A DNA stretch of 64,000 nucleotides, taken from the NCBI RefSeq assembly GCF_030272615.1, contig NC_081410.1, forward strand, positions 117,993,140-118,057,139, read 5' to 3'. Each line of letters begins with the position of its first letter. The first letter of the stretch is position 1. Under the pieces are notes generated by a model. The model did not search any database. It was not told the DNA's origin and worked only from the letters and a program-made list of their open reading frames with translations. This DNA is from Cryptomeria japonica (taxonomy: Eukaryota; Streptophyta; Pinopsida; Cupressales; Cupressaceae). This document shows positions 26,584 to 39,822 of the stretch, in pieces. The position numbers and the translations under genes were made by a program.

Positions 26584-26939
26584 AGGTGAATGACCAAGTA
26601 GTGAAAAAAGAATCTATAGGATTGAAGGGTAGGTAAAGATGAAGGGAGAAGATTAAGAGGTGAGTTGACTTTGGAGAAAAAAAAAAGTGAATGAAGAGGC
26701 AATTGACGCTTGTCACATGCCTACAAATTTAGATTGTGATCCATGTAAACAAGATGGAGGGCTAAGATTAAAGAGGACAAGGGCGAGTGAATTAATTAAA
26801 TAAATAAAAGTATTTATTTAATTTATAGAGGAAGGCCTAGATAAATTAAATAAATTAGATATTTATTTAATTTAGGAAGGAGGGATCTAAATAAATAATA
26901 AATATTTATTTAATTAAAAGACAATTTTAGGTGCCTATA
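26584..26939 (-). mobile_element. Solo LTR of family S, copy 1, 5' half
   Basis: Read on the minus strand it starts TATAGGCACCTAAAATTGTC, against TGTAGACACCTAAAATTGTC in copy 2. Runs of AATTAAATAAAT with inverted copies follow, as in copy 2. It continues at 7856-8258 beyond the Tat-1 insertion. The flanking GGAGG duplication (26940-26944) matches 7851-7855. Confidence 0.8.
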
Positions 26940-29179
26940 GGAGGTATGTAGTCTTAAAAGCCATGAAATCCTTCAATTTTAAGCCACTTGATTTGCTTGA
27001 AATGATAATTATTGAATATGTGTATAAGAATTTAAGGTTATGTTTTTTTGTCCTCGGCCATGCTATTTCTTGCCTTTATAAGTGCTACTACACATGCTTT
27101 TATGAACACCATCATGCTTGCACATGTCTTGAGATGGGATATATATTACATATGTAAAGGAATTATAAATGAATAAATTGGGTATTTATATTTTTGTGAT
27201 GTTTAAACCCTTTAAATATTTGTGTAAAAAAGTCCTCCAATAGTCCTAAATCAACCATAAAACCCAAGTTGACTAAATTTTTTACTCTTATTATAATTTT
27301 GCGGCATTGCAACAAGAGAATAATGTTATTTTAGAAAATTGTTTTGACAATTCATACATGATAAGTGAGTTTGAAATAAATTAAAAAATTCATGATTATA
27401 TACATATTTCAAGCCAAAAACCAAGTCAAGGGATAAATGAAATGTTATGCATTAAGTTTTATTAATTGTCATACTCGAGTACCACTATTCATTTATTAGA
27501 AGGATACTATGTTGTTCCTAGATGGTCATACAAACCCAATCAACATGTTGGGTAGTCTTCTAGTTTGAGTGCAATCAAAAATTCATTTTGAAATCATTTG
27601 GAAAAAAATAAAGAGATTAATATGGAATGGAAAGATATCACATAAATGGAAAAGAACATCCTTCATGGAAGATTCAAATTGTCACAACTAGGACAATTAT
27701 GAAACTATTTCTAATACCTTACCCAAACGTTTTTGGTCCTTTCTATGAGTATGAGGATGAAGCTAGTGTATTATTAAAATTTTCAAAATAGAATCACCAA
27801 ATGAAAACATGATTATACTCCTCAAATGCAAATGAAACTATCATATCCATGAGGCCAGTCATAGGTTGTGATTAAGAATGTAACCCTTGTCTTAACAAAC
27901 TAAGTGATCGCTTTTATTGGAAGTTTTCTTCTCATGTATCATGCCAATATCTCTCCAAGACTAAGAGCTCCTAAAACTCATCAAATCACAAAAATGTTAC
28001 TTGGTGGGGGAAGGACCTAGTAACATCTAAAAATCATGCACATTGTTAGACTATTACACCCACATTACACCTCACTATCATAGGATAGTCATTTTGCTAG
28101 CTGGATGGTTGTAAATACTTGTACATAGTAGCCTATTCTACGTAATTCATTGGGATTATAATTTTTCTGAAGAATGTGATGATTGAAAGAGGATTTTTCA
28201 CTATCAAAACAACCTTTTGACTATTATAACAATCCTAAAAATATATTGTGGTTGTCACAAATCATCTAGATCAACCACAAGCATGTTGGTTCCTAATTTT
28301 TCTTGGTGGCTTAATTCATGTAGAAGGTGATGGATATATAAGACATGAAAATCAAGAATGTAAAAGCCAAGTGGATGGCAAATTTGTGAATTTGTCAATG
28401 ACACCAATTTTTTTAAAGTATAAAATTGATAGAATTAGTGATTAACATGATGCATTTTACTATTTATTGATTGACTTGATTATGAAAATTTTGATGCTCT
28501 TCTTTTTGGTTCCATGTGTCATGGGGCCAAATTGACTACACCAAAACATCAAGATGGGTGGTTGAATTGTAGGGGATGCACCAATTCAATCCCTTGATCT
28601 GCCAATTCTTTCAAGCTACATTATTTTGAGACAATCTCTTAAGAGCCTTGGGAGAAAAAATACCAAGTATGACGAGTTAGTTCTAAAAGTTTGTGGTAGT
28701 TACAAGTGTTTCAATCCACAATCATCTATTTTCGTCCATTTCCTTTCCTTATTTCTTTACCATTTTCCAAAATGTACCGTAATAAAATTATTTATAATAT
28801 TAACAATTAAATCATTATTTGTTGTCATTTTGTGGTATTGCTCATCTTTTCTTATTGTGCATGTAGGTGTTGAATTCCTAGATTTGATTACACTTTATAT
28901 TTTTGTTCATACAAGATAGTATCGTGTTGCACAAATGCCCTCACAAAGCATTGATATTTACAACAAAGAGTCATCTGTTTAGTCTAGGTTCTTTATTTTT
29001 AAAATTTTTGATTCTATAATCAAAAAGTGGTTTTAGTCTCTCAATTTGTTGTCATTTCCACCAATTCATTTCTTAGAACATTTTAGCTTGTTTTTAGTAG
29101 CATTTTCCTAGTCTTAAAGTCAAATTTTAAAAATGGGTACAATCAACATAATATATATAGTAGATTAATATAATGATAA
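26940..29179. other. AT-rich, no supported gene
   Basis: Short frames at 26963-27157, 28248-28445 and 28626-28919 lack recognisable domains. I see no RNA gene or clear element here. Confidence 0.5.
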
Positions 29180-30290
29180 ACTTTTGTTGATTTATCCTAA
29201 TGTAATTAATAGAAATCACTCTCAAACAAATCTATAAATTATCTAGTAGAGTTAAATTTCATCTCATACAATAATATCATCTCTATACTTTTTTCACTTT
29301 TATATATTTAAAATATAGATAAATTATTTAAATAAACAAATTATGAATTATTTATTATTAAGTATCACATTAACTAGTTACTTTTAGGCCCCAAATTCTA
29401 TTATATATTAAAAAAACGTAATATTAAGGTAGCAATTCTAAATAGGACTCCCTAAAATATTTCAATGATTTACCCTAATGTAATTAATTGAAGTTACTCT
29501 AAAAAAAGCTATACCTTTTTTAGTAGAATCAAATTTCATCTCTTGCAATAGTATCACACCTATACTTTTTTCACTCTTATATATTTAAAATATAGATAGT
29601 ATGTCTTATAAACTAGTAGGTAAGTTGTTTGTTATTAGTGGTTAAATAAACAAACAATTCATGAATTATTTATTTTTAAGAATCACGTTAACTAATTGTT
29701 TTTAAGTCCCAAATTCTATCATATATGTGTAAAAACATAACATTAAGGTAGGGGAAGAGCACCGATAGCCGTCATAGCTAACTTCGCGCATCCACATATC
29801 CTAAACAGTACATCGGATTTTAATTTTTTTTTTTAGTTGTCTTCGTATGCGACTTAACTACTTATAGCTATTGATCTGGCTTCTGGGTAGTAACGATGCA
29901 CGTTGTGAAATCAATTATGCGCACAAAGGTCAAAAAGTACACATTTCAAAGTGTCACCTGATACCTAACTAAAGATGTTCTAGTAACCGTAAACTCAAAA
30001 TCGCTAGTACTTGTTGACAAATGTCCCAATAGTGGTGCACAAATGTTCCAATAGTGGTACACAAATGGGACAAATGTTCCAATAGTTGTGCACAAATGGG
30101 CCAATTAATTACAAAAAATGATCGGCTATTGGTACAAAACAAATTTATTAATGGTGTTTTCACTATGAAGACTATTGGGGGGTCAACATGACAATAAGGT
30201 GACGGTTATTGGAACTATGGTATCTATTGGTACTCTTCCCCTAGTGACTCTCTAAATAGAACTGCCTAGAATGTTTTAGCAAGTGTTGCT
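29180..30290. repeat. Tandem duplication, unit about 285 bp, second unit split by a small transposon
   Basis: Unit 1 is about 29180-29462. Unit 2 is about 29463-29750 and resumes at 30242-30290. Shared landmarks are ATTTACCCTAATGTAATTAA (or its variant), CTATACTTTTTTCAC, TATATTTAAAATATAGATA and ACATTAAGGTA. The units have diverged by substitutions and small indels. Confidence 0.8.
29751..30241. mobile_element. Non-autonomous DNA transposon (MITE-like), 491 bp, TA target duplication
   Basis: Terminal inverted repeats start GGGGAAGAGCACCGATAG at the left; the reverse complement of the right end is GGGGAAGAGTACCAATAG. About 21 of the first 27 positions match. The element is flanked by TA on both sides (29749-29750 and 30242-30243). 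The other unit of the surrounding tandem duplication reads AAGGTAGCAATTCTAAATAG, an occupied-versus-empty pair that fixes the boundaries. There is no coding capacity. Internally it has several CCAATAGT/GTGCACAAATG direct repeats near its right half (30020-30100). Confidence 0.85.
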
Positions 30291-30938
30291 AAGAATTGTT
30301 AGAATCATTTCACAACCAAATGGTTTCATAGATTTTATAACAACAAATACACTCAAAACTTTGACTTGGAAAATTTCAAAAACTTACAATGTCATAATCT
30401 AATTTACACAAACAAATGTTAAAAATGTTAACGAAATTTCTTTAACAACTAATACTACAAATTTTAAACTCACTAGACATTAATTTAATACTGAAAAAAT
30501 CTCAAATTCCTAAACTCATCCTAAAAACACCCAAAAAAACAAAAAAAAATTGAAAATATAAAAATGTATTTATCCTATATAAATTCCTCCTAAAACCTCC
30601 TCCATAAAACCACTTTCACATGTAAGACACTGCTATATTTTGTAAAGTGTGGGGAAAAAGTTATTAATAATTTATTGATAAATTCGAGAGGAATATAATT
30701 AATTCTTCACGAGATGCATCCAAATAGAACAGACAGGCTCACGTATGTCACGGGAAATAATATATAGTGGTCAAATATCAATAATTTCTCGATCAGATCT
30801 TTTCATGATTACTCTAAACTTTCTTAATTAAGTTTTCTTTGGGACTCTAGTTAACTCATACAAAATAATAAATATATAACCAAATGTTAACACTGGACAA
30901 AAATCATCTTTTCATGTTGTACCCAAAGCTGATCTCAA
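30242..30938. other. 3' flank of the GDSL gene
   Basis: AT-rich and non-coding. On the minus strand an AATAAA-like signal occurs near 30671-30676, which could serve polyadenylation of the GDSL gene. This is weak evidence. Confidence 0.4.
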
Positions 30939-33900
30939 TCAAATCGGTCTTAAATTGCATTGGCTTGCAAATGAAAAAGGAGGTTCAAAGTATTTTCCTC
31001 CCAAAATTTGCCTGGTTAGAATTTTGTTGGCCTCATCAGTCCAGTGGACTCCATCCCAATTTATATAAGTGGCTGGATTTGCACATGACTCTGCCTTTAC
31101 TGTTTGGCCATTGAGTTTGCCACTTACTCCACATTGTATAGAGTATATATAATTGTATTTCCCTCCAATTCCACAACACGCTCTAACGGTCTGCTTGAAC
31201 CCTGTAAAAACGTTTCAAGTATTGTATAAATTTAAGTAAGTTTGTAGATTAGCGATAAAATCATAGATGAGAAATACATACCCACTTAGTATATTTCAAT
31301 ATGAGACATACATATCCTACCTCCTACAAGATTTGAAGTTACGGACTCGTAGATTTTATGACTCACCGTATTTTGATGAATTGACGATGAAGTCATAGAT
31401 GATGTCGAAGGTGTTGACGTAGATAATGGTAGCCCCCTTGAGCTGGGCCCGCAATCCTGCTAGTTGTCCTCTCAATAGCTGGTTGTAGTAAAGCACTGCA
31501 TCATTGTAAGAAATAGAGCAGCCATTCTTGTCAAAGTCTGAGGAAGAATGAGAGAAATAAGTGAGCCAAAAGGGTTGGCATCCTTGTGGCCCCACATCCT
31601 TTACTAGAATTGTGCTTGCGCCTGCATTATACAAGTCCTATATAGATGGACCCATTGAAACATTAGTCATTATCAATTTATTAGACAAATGTAAATACCT
31701 ACATTAAAATAGATTATTCAAGGCTGGAATAGTAAAGATTCAAATCTTATTCTACAATCCTCGAGAAAATTATATTCAATTCAACAAAGGAAAGAGGAAT
31801 GTTTAGACTGAGTCAGTAAAGACTCATTTCTTGGTGATTGAAAAAAAACATTGGAATAGGTTTCAAATAGTTAATAGACTTTATAAAGTTGAGTTAGTAA
31901 AGATATGAAAACGAAAGTTTAAAATAAGATATGAAGAATCAAAAAGAAGATAGTACAGTCAGCAACTTTAAATATTAAATTAAGCCAAAAGAATACAAAT
32001 TATACACTATTTAAGATAGCTCTATTACATTAGAATATGTTTCAAACAGTTAATAGACTCTTCTAAAGTTGAGTTAGTAAAGATATGAAAACAAAAGTCT
32101 AAAAGAAGATATGAACAATCAACAGAAGAGAGTACATTCAACAACTTTTTATATCAAATTAGGCCAAAATAATACAAATTATACAGTATTTAAGATAGCT
32201 CTATTACATTAGAATATGTTTCAAACAGTCAATAGACTCTTTCTGAAGTTAAGTTAGTAATGATATGAAAATTAAAGTCTAAAAGAAGATATGAAGGATC
32301 GACAGAAGACAGTACAAGTTAACAGCTTTAAATATCAAATTAGGTCAAAAAATACAAATTATACACTATTTAAGATAGTTTTATTATATTAGAATAGGTT
32401 TCAAACAGTTAATAGCTGAGTTCCTAAAGATACGAAAACAAAAGTCTAAAAAAAGACATGGAGAATCAAAAAGAAGGCGGTACAAGCCAAAAGAATACAA
32501 ATTATACATTATCTAAGATAGGTCTTACAGATTAAAATACCAGTATCTGTATTCTGATTTTTGATTTAATTAATAAATACAGAAAAATGTCTAAATCAAG
32601 TTGCATTCTATATGCTACATAGACATTGTTGACTAAAACAGTATCAAAACATTTAAAGACAGAAACCATTGAAATGCAAAAGACAACATAAAGAATCTAA
32701 CAGAATACAGTACAGTAAACAAATTTTCCTATTTAGTAAAATATTGAATAGAAAATCTGATTGTCATACCTTAACAGCATTTGCAACACCCTTTGCCACA
32801 ATGGGCAGAATAGTCTGCTTGAGTTGGGCAGGGGTGAGTTTGAGGTTCATGTAACCATAGCTGAAGTCATTTCCACCTATTTCCACTATATAAATTGCTT
32901 TTTTAAATGTATCTGCTGTTGGAAGATATCCCTGACTACCTGCAAAACACAGCAAATAAACATCTTGCCATTTAAGAGGCACTGTTGCATCATGCATGGT
33001 CTCTTTTGTTTTTATTTCTGTTTTTTACCCACACGTGATTTTTGCATTGCACTTTGCTGCAGAGTTTGCAGGAACCCATGACTATCACCATTCACTACTG
33101 ACTACTACCAGAAATGGAACTTCTAATTTTACACACAGTACCTTATTGGTTGACTCCCTATATCCAGCAGACTGAAAGATTTTATTATATTTTAATGACA
33201 GTGATCCATAGCTCCTTATAAAACAAACCTTGCACATATACCAATTTGGACTTGTTGCAGACAGGAAACAAAAACTGTCCTTTTGTCTGTAGTATACAGA
33301 CACTCTGTCTTTATTATACTGAAACGTATACACGTGAGGCTGACTTATAAATTTGTTTAGAAGAGTTTAAATCAAAGTGCATGCACCACATAAGGAAAGA
33401 GTAAGTGAGAAGAATGATTGAAGATAATGACTGGTCAAGAAAAAATGATGATATTGCTATTAAAATTCAACTGTATAGTTTTTAAGTCAAATTTATTGAT
33501 TTAGGTTAATGAGTAACGATTTACAAGAATTCATGTTAATTTGACTCATGTTTCGTGAGTAGTGATTCACAAGAACTTATGTTGCATCTAAATGATATTC
33601 ACTCATAAAATGAATGATACACTCAGTACTCATTACATCTAAACGATATTCACAATATTATAAAAGTATTTATAAAATCGATTCAGATTTCACAATAAAT
33701 TATCTGAAAATGTAACTGTAATGAATGCAGCAGCCGACATATATACCTTTTGTTGCCAAGACTTGCTGCTTGAAGATCTTGAATTGATTGACTTGAACAG
33801 TGAGAGAAATCGGAGCAATGAATGAGAGATCTCGCACTGTGGCCCCCGCTGCTGCAAAGTTAGCCCCGTGAGCGTAATTAGACCCCACAGACTGCAAGTA

Positions 33901-35378
33901 TGGACTCAGAAATGGTAACCCAAGTGCATATGCTGTTTGAATCCATCGAAAAATTCGAACTTTTTGTTAGAGCACCTTCGAGACACTGAATCTGGCTTAA
34001 ATGTCAAATCAAGAGTTGAAATTCCACCAGTTTTAACAAAGAATCGACTTTTCATCTACATTTTATTAAAAGCAAAGAAAGTTAAGAATTCATATGAACA
34101 AAAAATGGATAGAAAGGCTTAACAGATGGTGATATCTGTGTAATCCAGTTGTTTTCATTTGAGAATTTAAAAAGAATTAAGAATATATATGGAATACAGT
34201 TGTGAAAAGACATGGTGGAAATAGATGAAAGATAAAAGACATTTGAATTCTACAAATCAGTGATAGTACCCATTTAAAACTGTATTAATCAAGGTGATTT
34301 AAGCATGTTTTAGCAGAAAAGTAGATGAATTCCCAGCTAATTGAACCCGTGACCTTCTAGTGATCTCTGGACTGGTTTTTTAACTGAGTTTTACTTGTAG
34401 ATATGCCTAATTTAAAACAGTGAACCCATTATATTCTTAGGAGCTAAAGGCATGGGCAATGGCATCCTCTGCATTATGCTGATACAACTGGATAACCTGC
34501 AGGAGTTGGGACTCCTCTGGGTTTAGCTGTTTCTATAACCTGCATAATGGCATCCTCAGAAGAAGTTAAGACTGTTATTCTCAATCTCTTAGACTGTTCA
34601 GTCTCGTAGACGTCATTCATTCATAGCTTTACGTCATAATTGATCATCAGAATTACAGCTCTGTCCATGGATGTTTCTAGTGCCATCAGAAATGTGGCCA
34701 TGCAGATTAGCAAATGGAACTTAGTGGACTGCATTTTGGTAGCAGTGCAAAAGCCCATAGGAATCCCTGTGTGGAGCTATCTGATCTTGGACTGTGTCAC
34801 ACATGGTGGAAAACAACAAGCTGTTATCTAAACATATATTCAAAATAGAATTTGTTGTGGGTATTACAATCGAAATAGCAGGTAGATTCATGAGATTGTT
34901 TCTAGAATCAATTGTATATGATTTTGAATTCACAATTCAGATCATACTCAATAGAATCCAAGCGCTAAACAAGTTTATCACAGATCAATTAGTGTACATG
35001 AAAGACCTGAGAAAAGACATTAAAAAAAGATGGGTTTTTGAAAATCAACACCACACAAATTCAATTTTTTGAACAACTGATACACAAACACATTTGGATT
35101 GCAGAAAGATGCACATACATACCCATAAAATCAATGGACAATCTCCCATCGCTGTACCTATTAACTGGCCTTCCAAAGTATGTTCTCCCATAGGGAGGAT
35201 TCTCAGCAAGCATATTATACGGAAAGACAAAATGGATGGCCCCTGTATCAGAGCTAGAGTCCCCAAAATTGAAAATTGCAGGAAAGTTGCAGGCCCCCTC
35301 ACACAGTACAGCCAGTCCAACAACTCCATACAACAAAAGCAAAGCCCACATTCTTCCTTTACTGTAACCACGATCCAT
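30939..35378 (-). CDS. GDSL (SGNH-family) esterase/lipase, five exons, 381 aa
   Basis: Likely secreted ester hydrolase of the plant GDSL family; substrate unknown. Exons on the minus strand: 35378-35123, 33932-33747, 32939-32770, 31637-31367 and 31201-30939. All introns are GT-AG and the phases join cleanly into 381 codons plus TGA. A signal peptide is visible (about residues 10-29, ALLLLYGVVGLAVL). Block I is FNFGDSSSDTGA with nucleophile Ser41. Block II is GANFAAAGAT (108-117). Block III is IGGND with Asn171. Block V is WDGVH with Asp344 and His347. Paired Cys occur near the C-terminus. The best family match I recall is the ENOD8/alpha-fucosidase-like GDSL subgroup. Length and the five-exon layout are normal. 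The start at 35378 was chosen over the in-frame ATG at 35450, which lies close to the TATA-like box. This is the only gene here with no defects. Confidence 0.93.
31854..32535. repeat. Tandem repeat, unit about 179 bp, 3 full plus 1 shortened copy, in GDSL intron 3
   Basis: Units start at about 31854, 32033, 32212 and 32392 with GAATAxGTTTCAAAxAGTxAATAG. They contain a TACAAATTATACA(C/G)TATTTAAGATAG segment. The last unit has internal deletions. The array fills more than half of the 1132-bp intron between exons 3 and 4. Confidence 0.9.
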
Positions 35379-35452
35379 CAAATGATGATTACATATAATA
35401 GCAAACTTCTTTCCTGATCCTTTGCAAGTTCCAAAGCATCTCCCCCACACAC

Positions 35453-35460
35453 AAATATAC
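35453..35460 (-). promoter_or_regulatory. Possible TATA box of the GDSL gene
   Basis: Minus-strand GAGTATATTTGTG about 75-80 bp upstream of the chosen start codon. This would leave a 5' untranslated region of about 45-50 bases. Confidence 0.4.
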
Positions 35461-36170
35461 TCTGAAAAAGTTTAGGTTCTAGTACTCGTCACGTTACAAA
35501 AAGGCTGCAAAATACTGAGTGTAGTCCACTGCAGAGAGTTGAATTGTGAAAACAAATGTCCGCTGTTATCGCTAATCAGTACAACTGTCAAAAAGTGATA
35601 AAAATTATGCCCATTGGCATTGTTCACTGCCCGGATTAGTGTCATCGACTGACAAATAGGATTGAATCTTTGATTCGATCGTAGTGTTTTGTTTTTCTGA
35701 TATGAATTTGTTTAGAGTATAGTGTGACTGACAGCGATGGAGGAGATGAATCACATGCTGGCTGTCGGATTGCTTTGTGTTTGCATGTGGGCAACTGCTA
35801 AAACCTAAGATCAAGACGATTGATGTCACTGTGGGAAGATTAACCAAAAATGTGCAGAAAAAATCTCTTCTTTCAGTTGTAGGGTCCTCCATTGTTTTTA
35901 TCTGTAAGTGCTCTAAATATGGGTGGTCCAAGTCACTTTCCACGGTTGGATATCTTCTTGTGTGATTCAATGACCTTGGGGAATGGTTGCTCTCTTGGTT
36001 TTAGTGGGTATTTTTGGGAATTATCTATTATGGAGATGTTTGTGCTCTTGGTTTTAGTGGGAATTATCTTGTAATTTGATATGTATTGGTTTTTGTGAGT
36101 TGTTGAAAAATATAGATGATAGTTGTAGATTCGATTTTTTTGGGTTTAAAAGAATTCGTAGAGAAGGAGG
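35461..36170. other. Upstream flank of the GDSL gene
   Basis: Probable promoter region. Short frames on both strands (35605-36074) have no recognisable domain. A small local duplication of GCTCTTGGTTTTAGTGGG occurs at about 35989-36064. Confidence 0.4.
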
Positions 36171-36605
36171 TTATAGTGGTGTGTGTTAGGATTTCGGGTC
36201 TTATTAGATATTCAATTCTCTAGGTTTACCTTTACATGGGTCGAGGGCAGCTCATGCAATGTAGGTTATAGTGGTTTGTGTTAGGACTTTGTTTCATGGG
36301 TCTCATCAAATATTTGATTATCTAGGTTTTACCTTTGCATTGGTAGATGGCAACTCATGTAGATGTGGGTTATAGTGGTGTGTGTGAGGACTTTGTTTCA
36401 TGTGTCGCACCAATTATTCAATTCTCTAGGTTTACCTCTGCATGGGTAGAGATTAGCTCATGTAGATGTGGGTTATAGTGGTGTATTTTAGGATTTCGTT
36501 TCATGGGTCCCAACAGACATTCAGTTCTCTAGGTTTACCTCTACATGAGTGGAGGGCAACTCATGCAGACGTAGATTATAGTGGTGTGTGTTAGGACTTT
36601 GTTTT
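36171..36605. repeat. Tandem repeat, unit about 103 bp, about 4.3 copies
   Basis: Each unit starts GTTATAGTGGTGTGTGTTAG or a variant. It contains CTCTAGGTTTACCT and ends in a GCAACTCATGxAGA-like phrase. The array starts about 800 bp upstream of the GDSL start codon. Confidence 0.9.
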
Positions 36606-39600
36606 CAAATAAATGCAAATTATTATAACTAGAAGCATCACTTTCTATCTAATATGATTGATTGATTTATATTCTCATAAAATGTAAAACCTTAAAAATA
36701 CAAAAAGTAACATATTTTAATAAAGATATCGATAACAAGAAAAAGACATTTGAATTTTAAATTAATAATTTTAAAATTAATAATAGAAATTTAAATCCTC
36801 TACCTACTCTTACGAATTGAATTGATAGACTAATATTCTTATTTTTTTAATTACACAAAAAAATATTTTTTTAAATGAAAAATATAATAAATTATTGAAT
36901 GTTATGAAAATATATTACAAGCTGTAATTACAACGTTATTCCATCAAATTCACCCCATTTATGAATGTTATGGAAGGGAATGTAGAAAATATTTTAAAAA
37001 CTTCATTTTCAACTTAAATGCCAATATAAAAAGTTGGACATACACAAAGAACTAAGTATAATTTTTTGTACTACAAGAGCATATTTGAATTAGATAAAAA
37101 AAAAAAAAGAAACACTTTGTCCAAACATTCATACCAAAGAACATGAGCATTATATTATATTTTAAATTGTCAGTGGGCCTCTTAAACTATTGATTATATC
37201 AAAATATTTTCACTGAATCCAATCTCTATTGTGAATATTTAATGCTAAAGATATTTAGCCCTGCAAAGTGGTATGGGCATTTCCTTTTTTTTTTCATTAT
37301 ATTACTCAATGCACCATATCACATAGAGAATAAATAAGCAAATCTATATTAGGTGCATTCTTAGTAAGAATTATATATAAACAAAATTCCAAAACAAGAA
37401 GCAAGGTCCTTTTAATTATAACCAAAGATATAATTCTTCTAGATTTGATTTTAATAATTAAATTCTTCTTGTTAAATAATGTCATATTGTATAATATGAT
37501 AAAGTTGTATTTGTTTGAAATTATTTCTATAATATATATTTATATATAATTTTCTTTTTAATAAAATAACACTTTTGTTTCTTTACCATCTTCATAAAAA
37601 AAAATTTATTATAATTTGAAAACCTTAAATCTCAAAAGCTAATAGAAGTAACTAGAAACTTATTTCCTTGGTACTTTGGGGAAAAGGTGAAAGGAGGACA
37701 CTCACATGAAATGGATTATGGAGAAAATGACATGTCACTATCTACTTATAAAAAGTGACCAAAAAAATATTTAGGAAAAGTTAAGGGACCCACAAAAAAA
37801 CTAGAACTCTCTAAATAATGTCATAATGGAGTTCTTGAGATATAAAGAGTTGGAATTGTTAAATGTTTAAAAATAAAATAATTAAAATAATAGTATTTAG
37901 TTTAATTTTGATGAATATTTTTTAAATTTTTCCTTTTTTAAATTGTCAGTATGTCAATAAATTTATTGTTTGTCATTTTAGTTTTTTTTTAATGACTATA
38001 AAAATAGCTTTCATATGTAAAGATTTGAATCATGTGTATGGATTTAAAAGTTGATAATTTGAATATCAAAAAATCATTTATCTTGCTATTTGTAAATGGA
38101 TTGTTTGTGTTAACATCGTTTAGTATTGCGCTAGGCTAGGATTGTCCTTCTTTGGTCAAGCCATTATTATTCATTTAATAATTTGGTAAAATGAAAGAAA
38201 AAAAAAACAAGAAAATATAAATGATGCATAATAGATGTCAATATAAGTTGACCATGCAATGTAGATGGTCTGTGATTCTATGAATACGTCTTTATTTCTC
38301 TATTTGATTTCTCCGATATTTTCTCCACTGAAATTCATAAGTGCAAATTGAAATAGTGTTTGTTCTTAATTAGAACACACTAGCTCACAAATTTTGTGCC
38401 CAAGTTGACATATAACAACTAGTTGGGGGGTCAACTTAGGCTCAAAATTTAAATTCTTAAGTTCTAGAGTCCTTTATCTACTTGTAGAACTAAATTAGGT
38501 AAATTCTATGCCTATAAATTTTACCTAATATAATATATGAATAAACTAAAGATCAAAGATCAAATTCCCTTGGAATATGTGTAGATATGATTAGATTACT
38601 TGTTGACTTTAATGGCAAAAATATGTTACTTGTACATTAGTCATTACACAAAGGACAACCTCTTCAACATGGGCCCATAATGAAGGGAAAAGAGAAAGGT
38701 GTAAAAAAATCCACTTTACATTTTGTCCATGTTTGGTTTATATGTGATCTACTATGAAAATGCATGATAATGTAAAACAAGTCAATATCAAATTAAATAT
38801 TCATATACTCATTTAAAGGATACATTTTTAAGGATGATAATTTTGTGCACTCTCCTTGCTTTTAGTGTTCCATCTTGTAATCTATAAATAAAAAAAAATT
38901 AAGAAATAGTTCATATATTAAAAATAAGCATAGACAATAACTTTTTTAAAACTATATATGGACAAAAAGGAAAAAGGAAAAAGGGTGAAGTACATTCTTT
39001 CTAGAATAGAAATAGAACTTTAATTGAAGTGAAATGGATAATATGAATCCATTTGGAATGAAAATGGTCATGAGTTAATCACAACCCATACTCATCAAAG
39101 AAATAATAATGACATTATATGTCCTCCTCTAATTGGTTGCACATAAGTGATTCGAGGATTCAGATGATTAGAGAAAAACTATGATCATTTAAAACCAAAA
39201 AATCATGAAATATCACCATGGGATAAACAAAGAACATAGTGTAGCTCATATTTTTTACATATACTCTATTTGAGAAATCCACATTGTAGTAGATGGATTC
39301 CTCTAGTTACCTTCATGTGATGCATTCTTTGATCCTTACATCTTCATTATGATCCATGGGTTTCACTTCTTTAAGTCATAGATCATTTTAATGATTCACA
39401 CAACTCAATATTTGAACTACAAGAGTCGTGGCTAAAGGTTTCATTTGGCTCTTGATGCCTTGAAGTCATTCATAACCTCCATTTTCATGTTTTTTGTATA
39501 AGACCTTAGCCTACACATTATGAAAATCCTTCAATGTCATAGTCTAACATGTCCAAAATATTTATTATTTGTGAATCCCTTACTCACATGAACCCTACCT

Positions 39601-39676
39601 CCAAATTGGTTTCATGACATTTTGCATCCTTTTTATGACTTGGTAGAAAATTATTCATATATTATTTATCATAATC
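36606..39676. other. AT-rich intergenic sequence, nothing recognised
   Basis: About 3 kb with no open frame longer than background, no RNA gene and no recognisable transposon boundary. Confidence 0.6.

Positions 39677-39822
<146 letters not shown>

Noticed and set aside
28248-28445. 65-codon frame with GGLIHVEGDGYIRHENQE
   Set aside because: Too short, no domain recognised, no homologous copy in the window.
35094-35417. 107-codon plus-strand frame opposite GDSL exon 1
   Set aside because: Shadow of the GDSL coding exon, which has full motif and splice support.
35061-35450. Longer GDSL first exon starting at 35450
   Set aside because: The extra N-terminal residues precede the signal peptide and overlap the probable transcription start; the frame past 35123 is intron.
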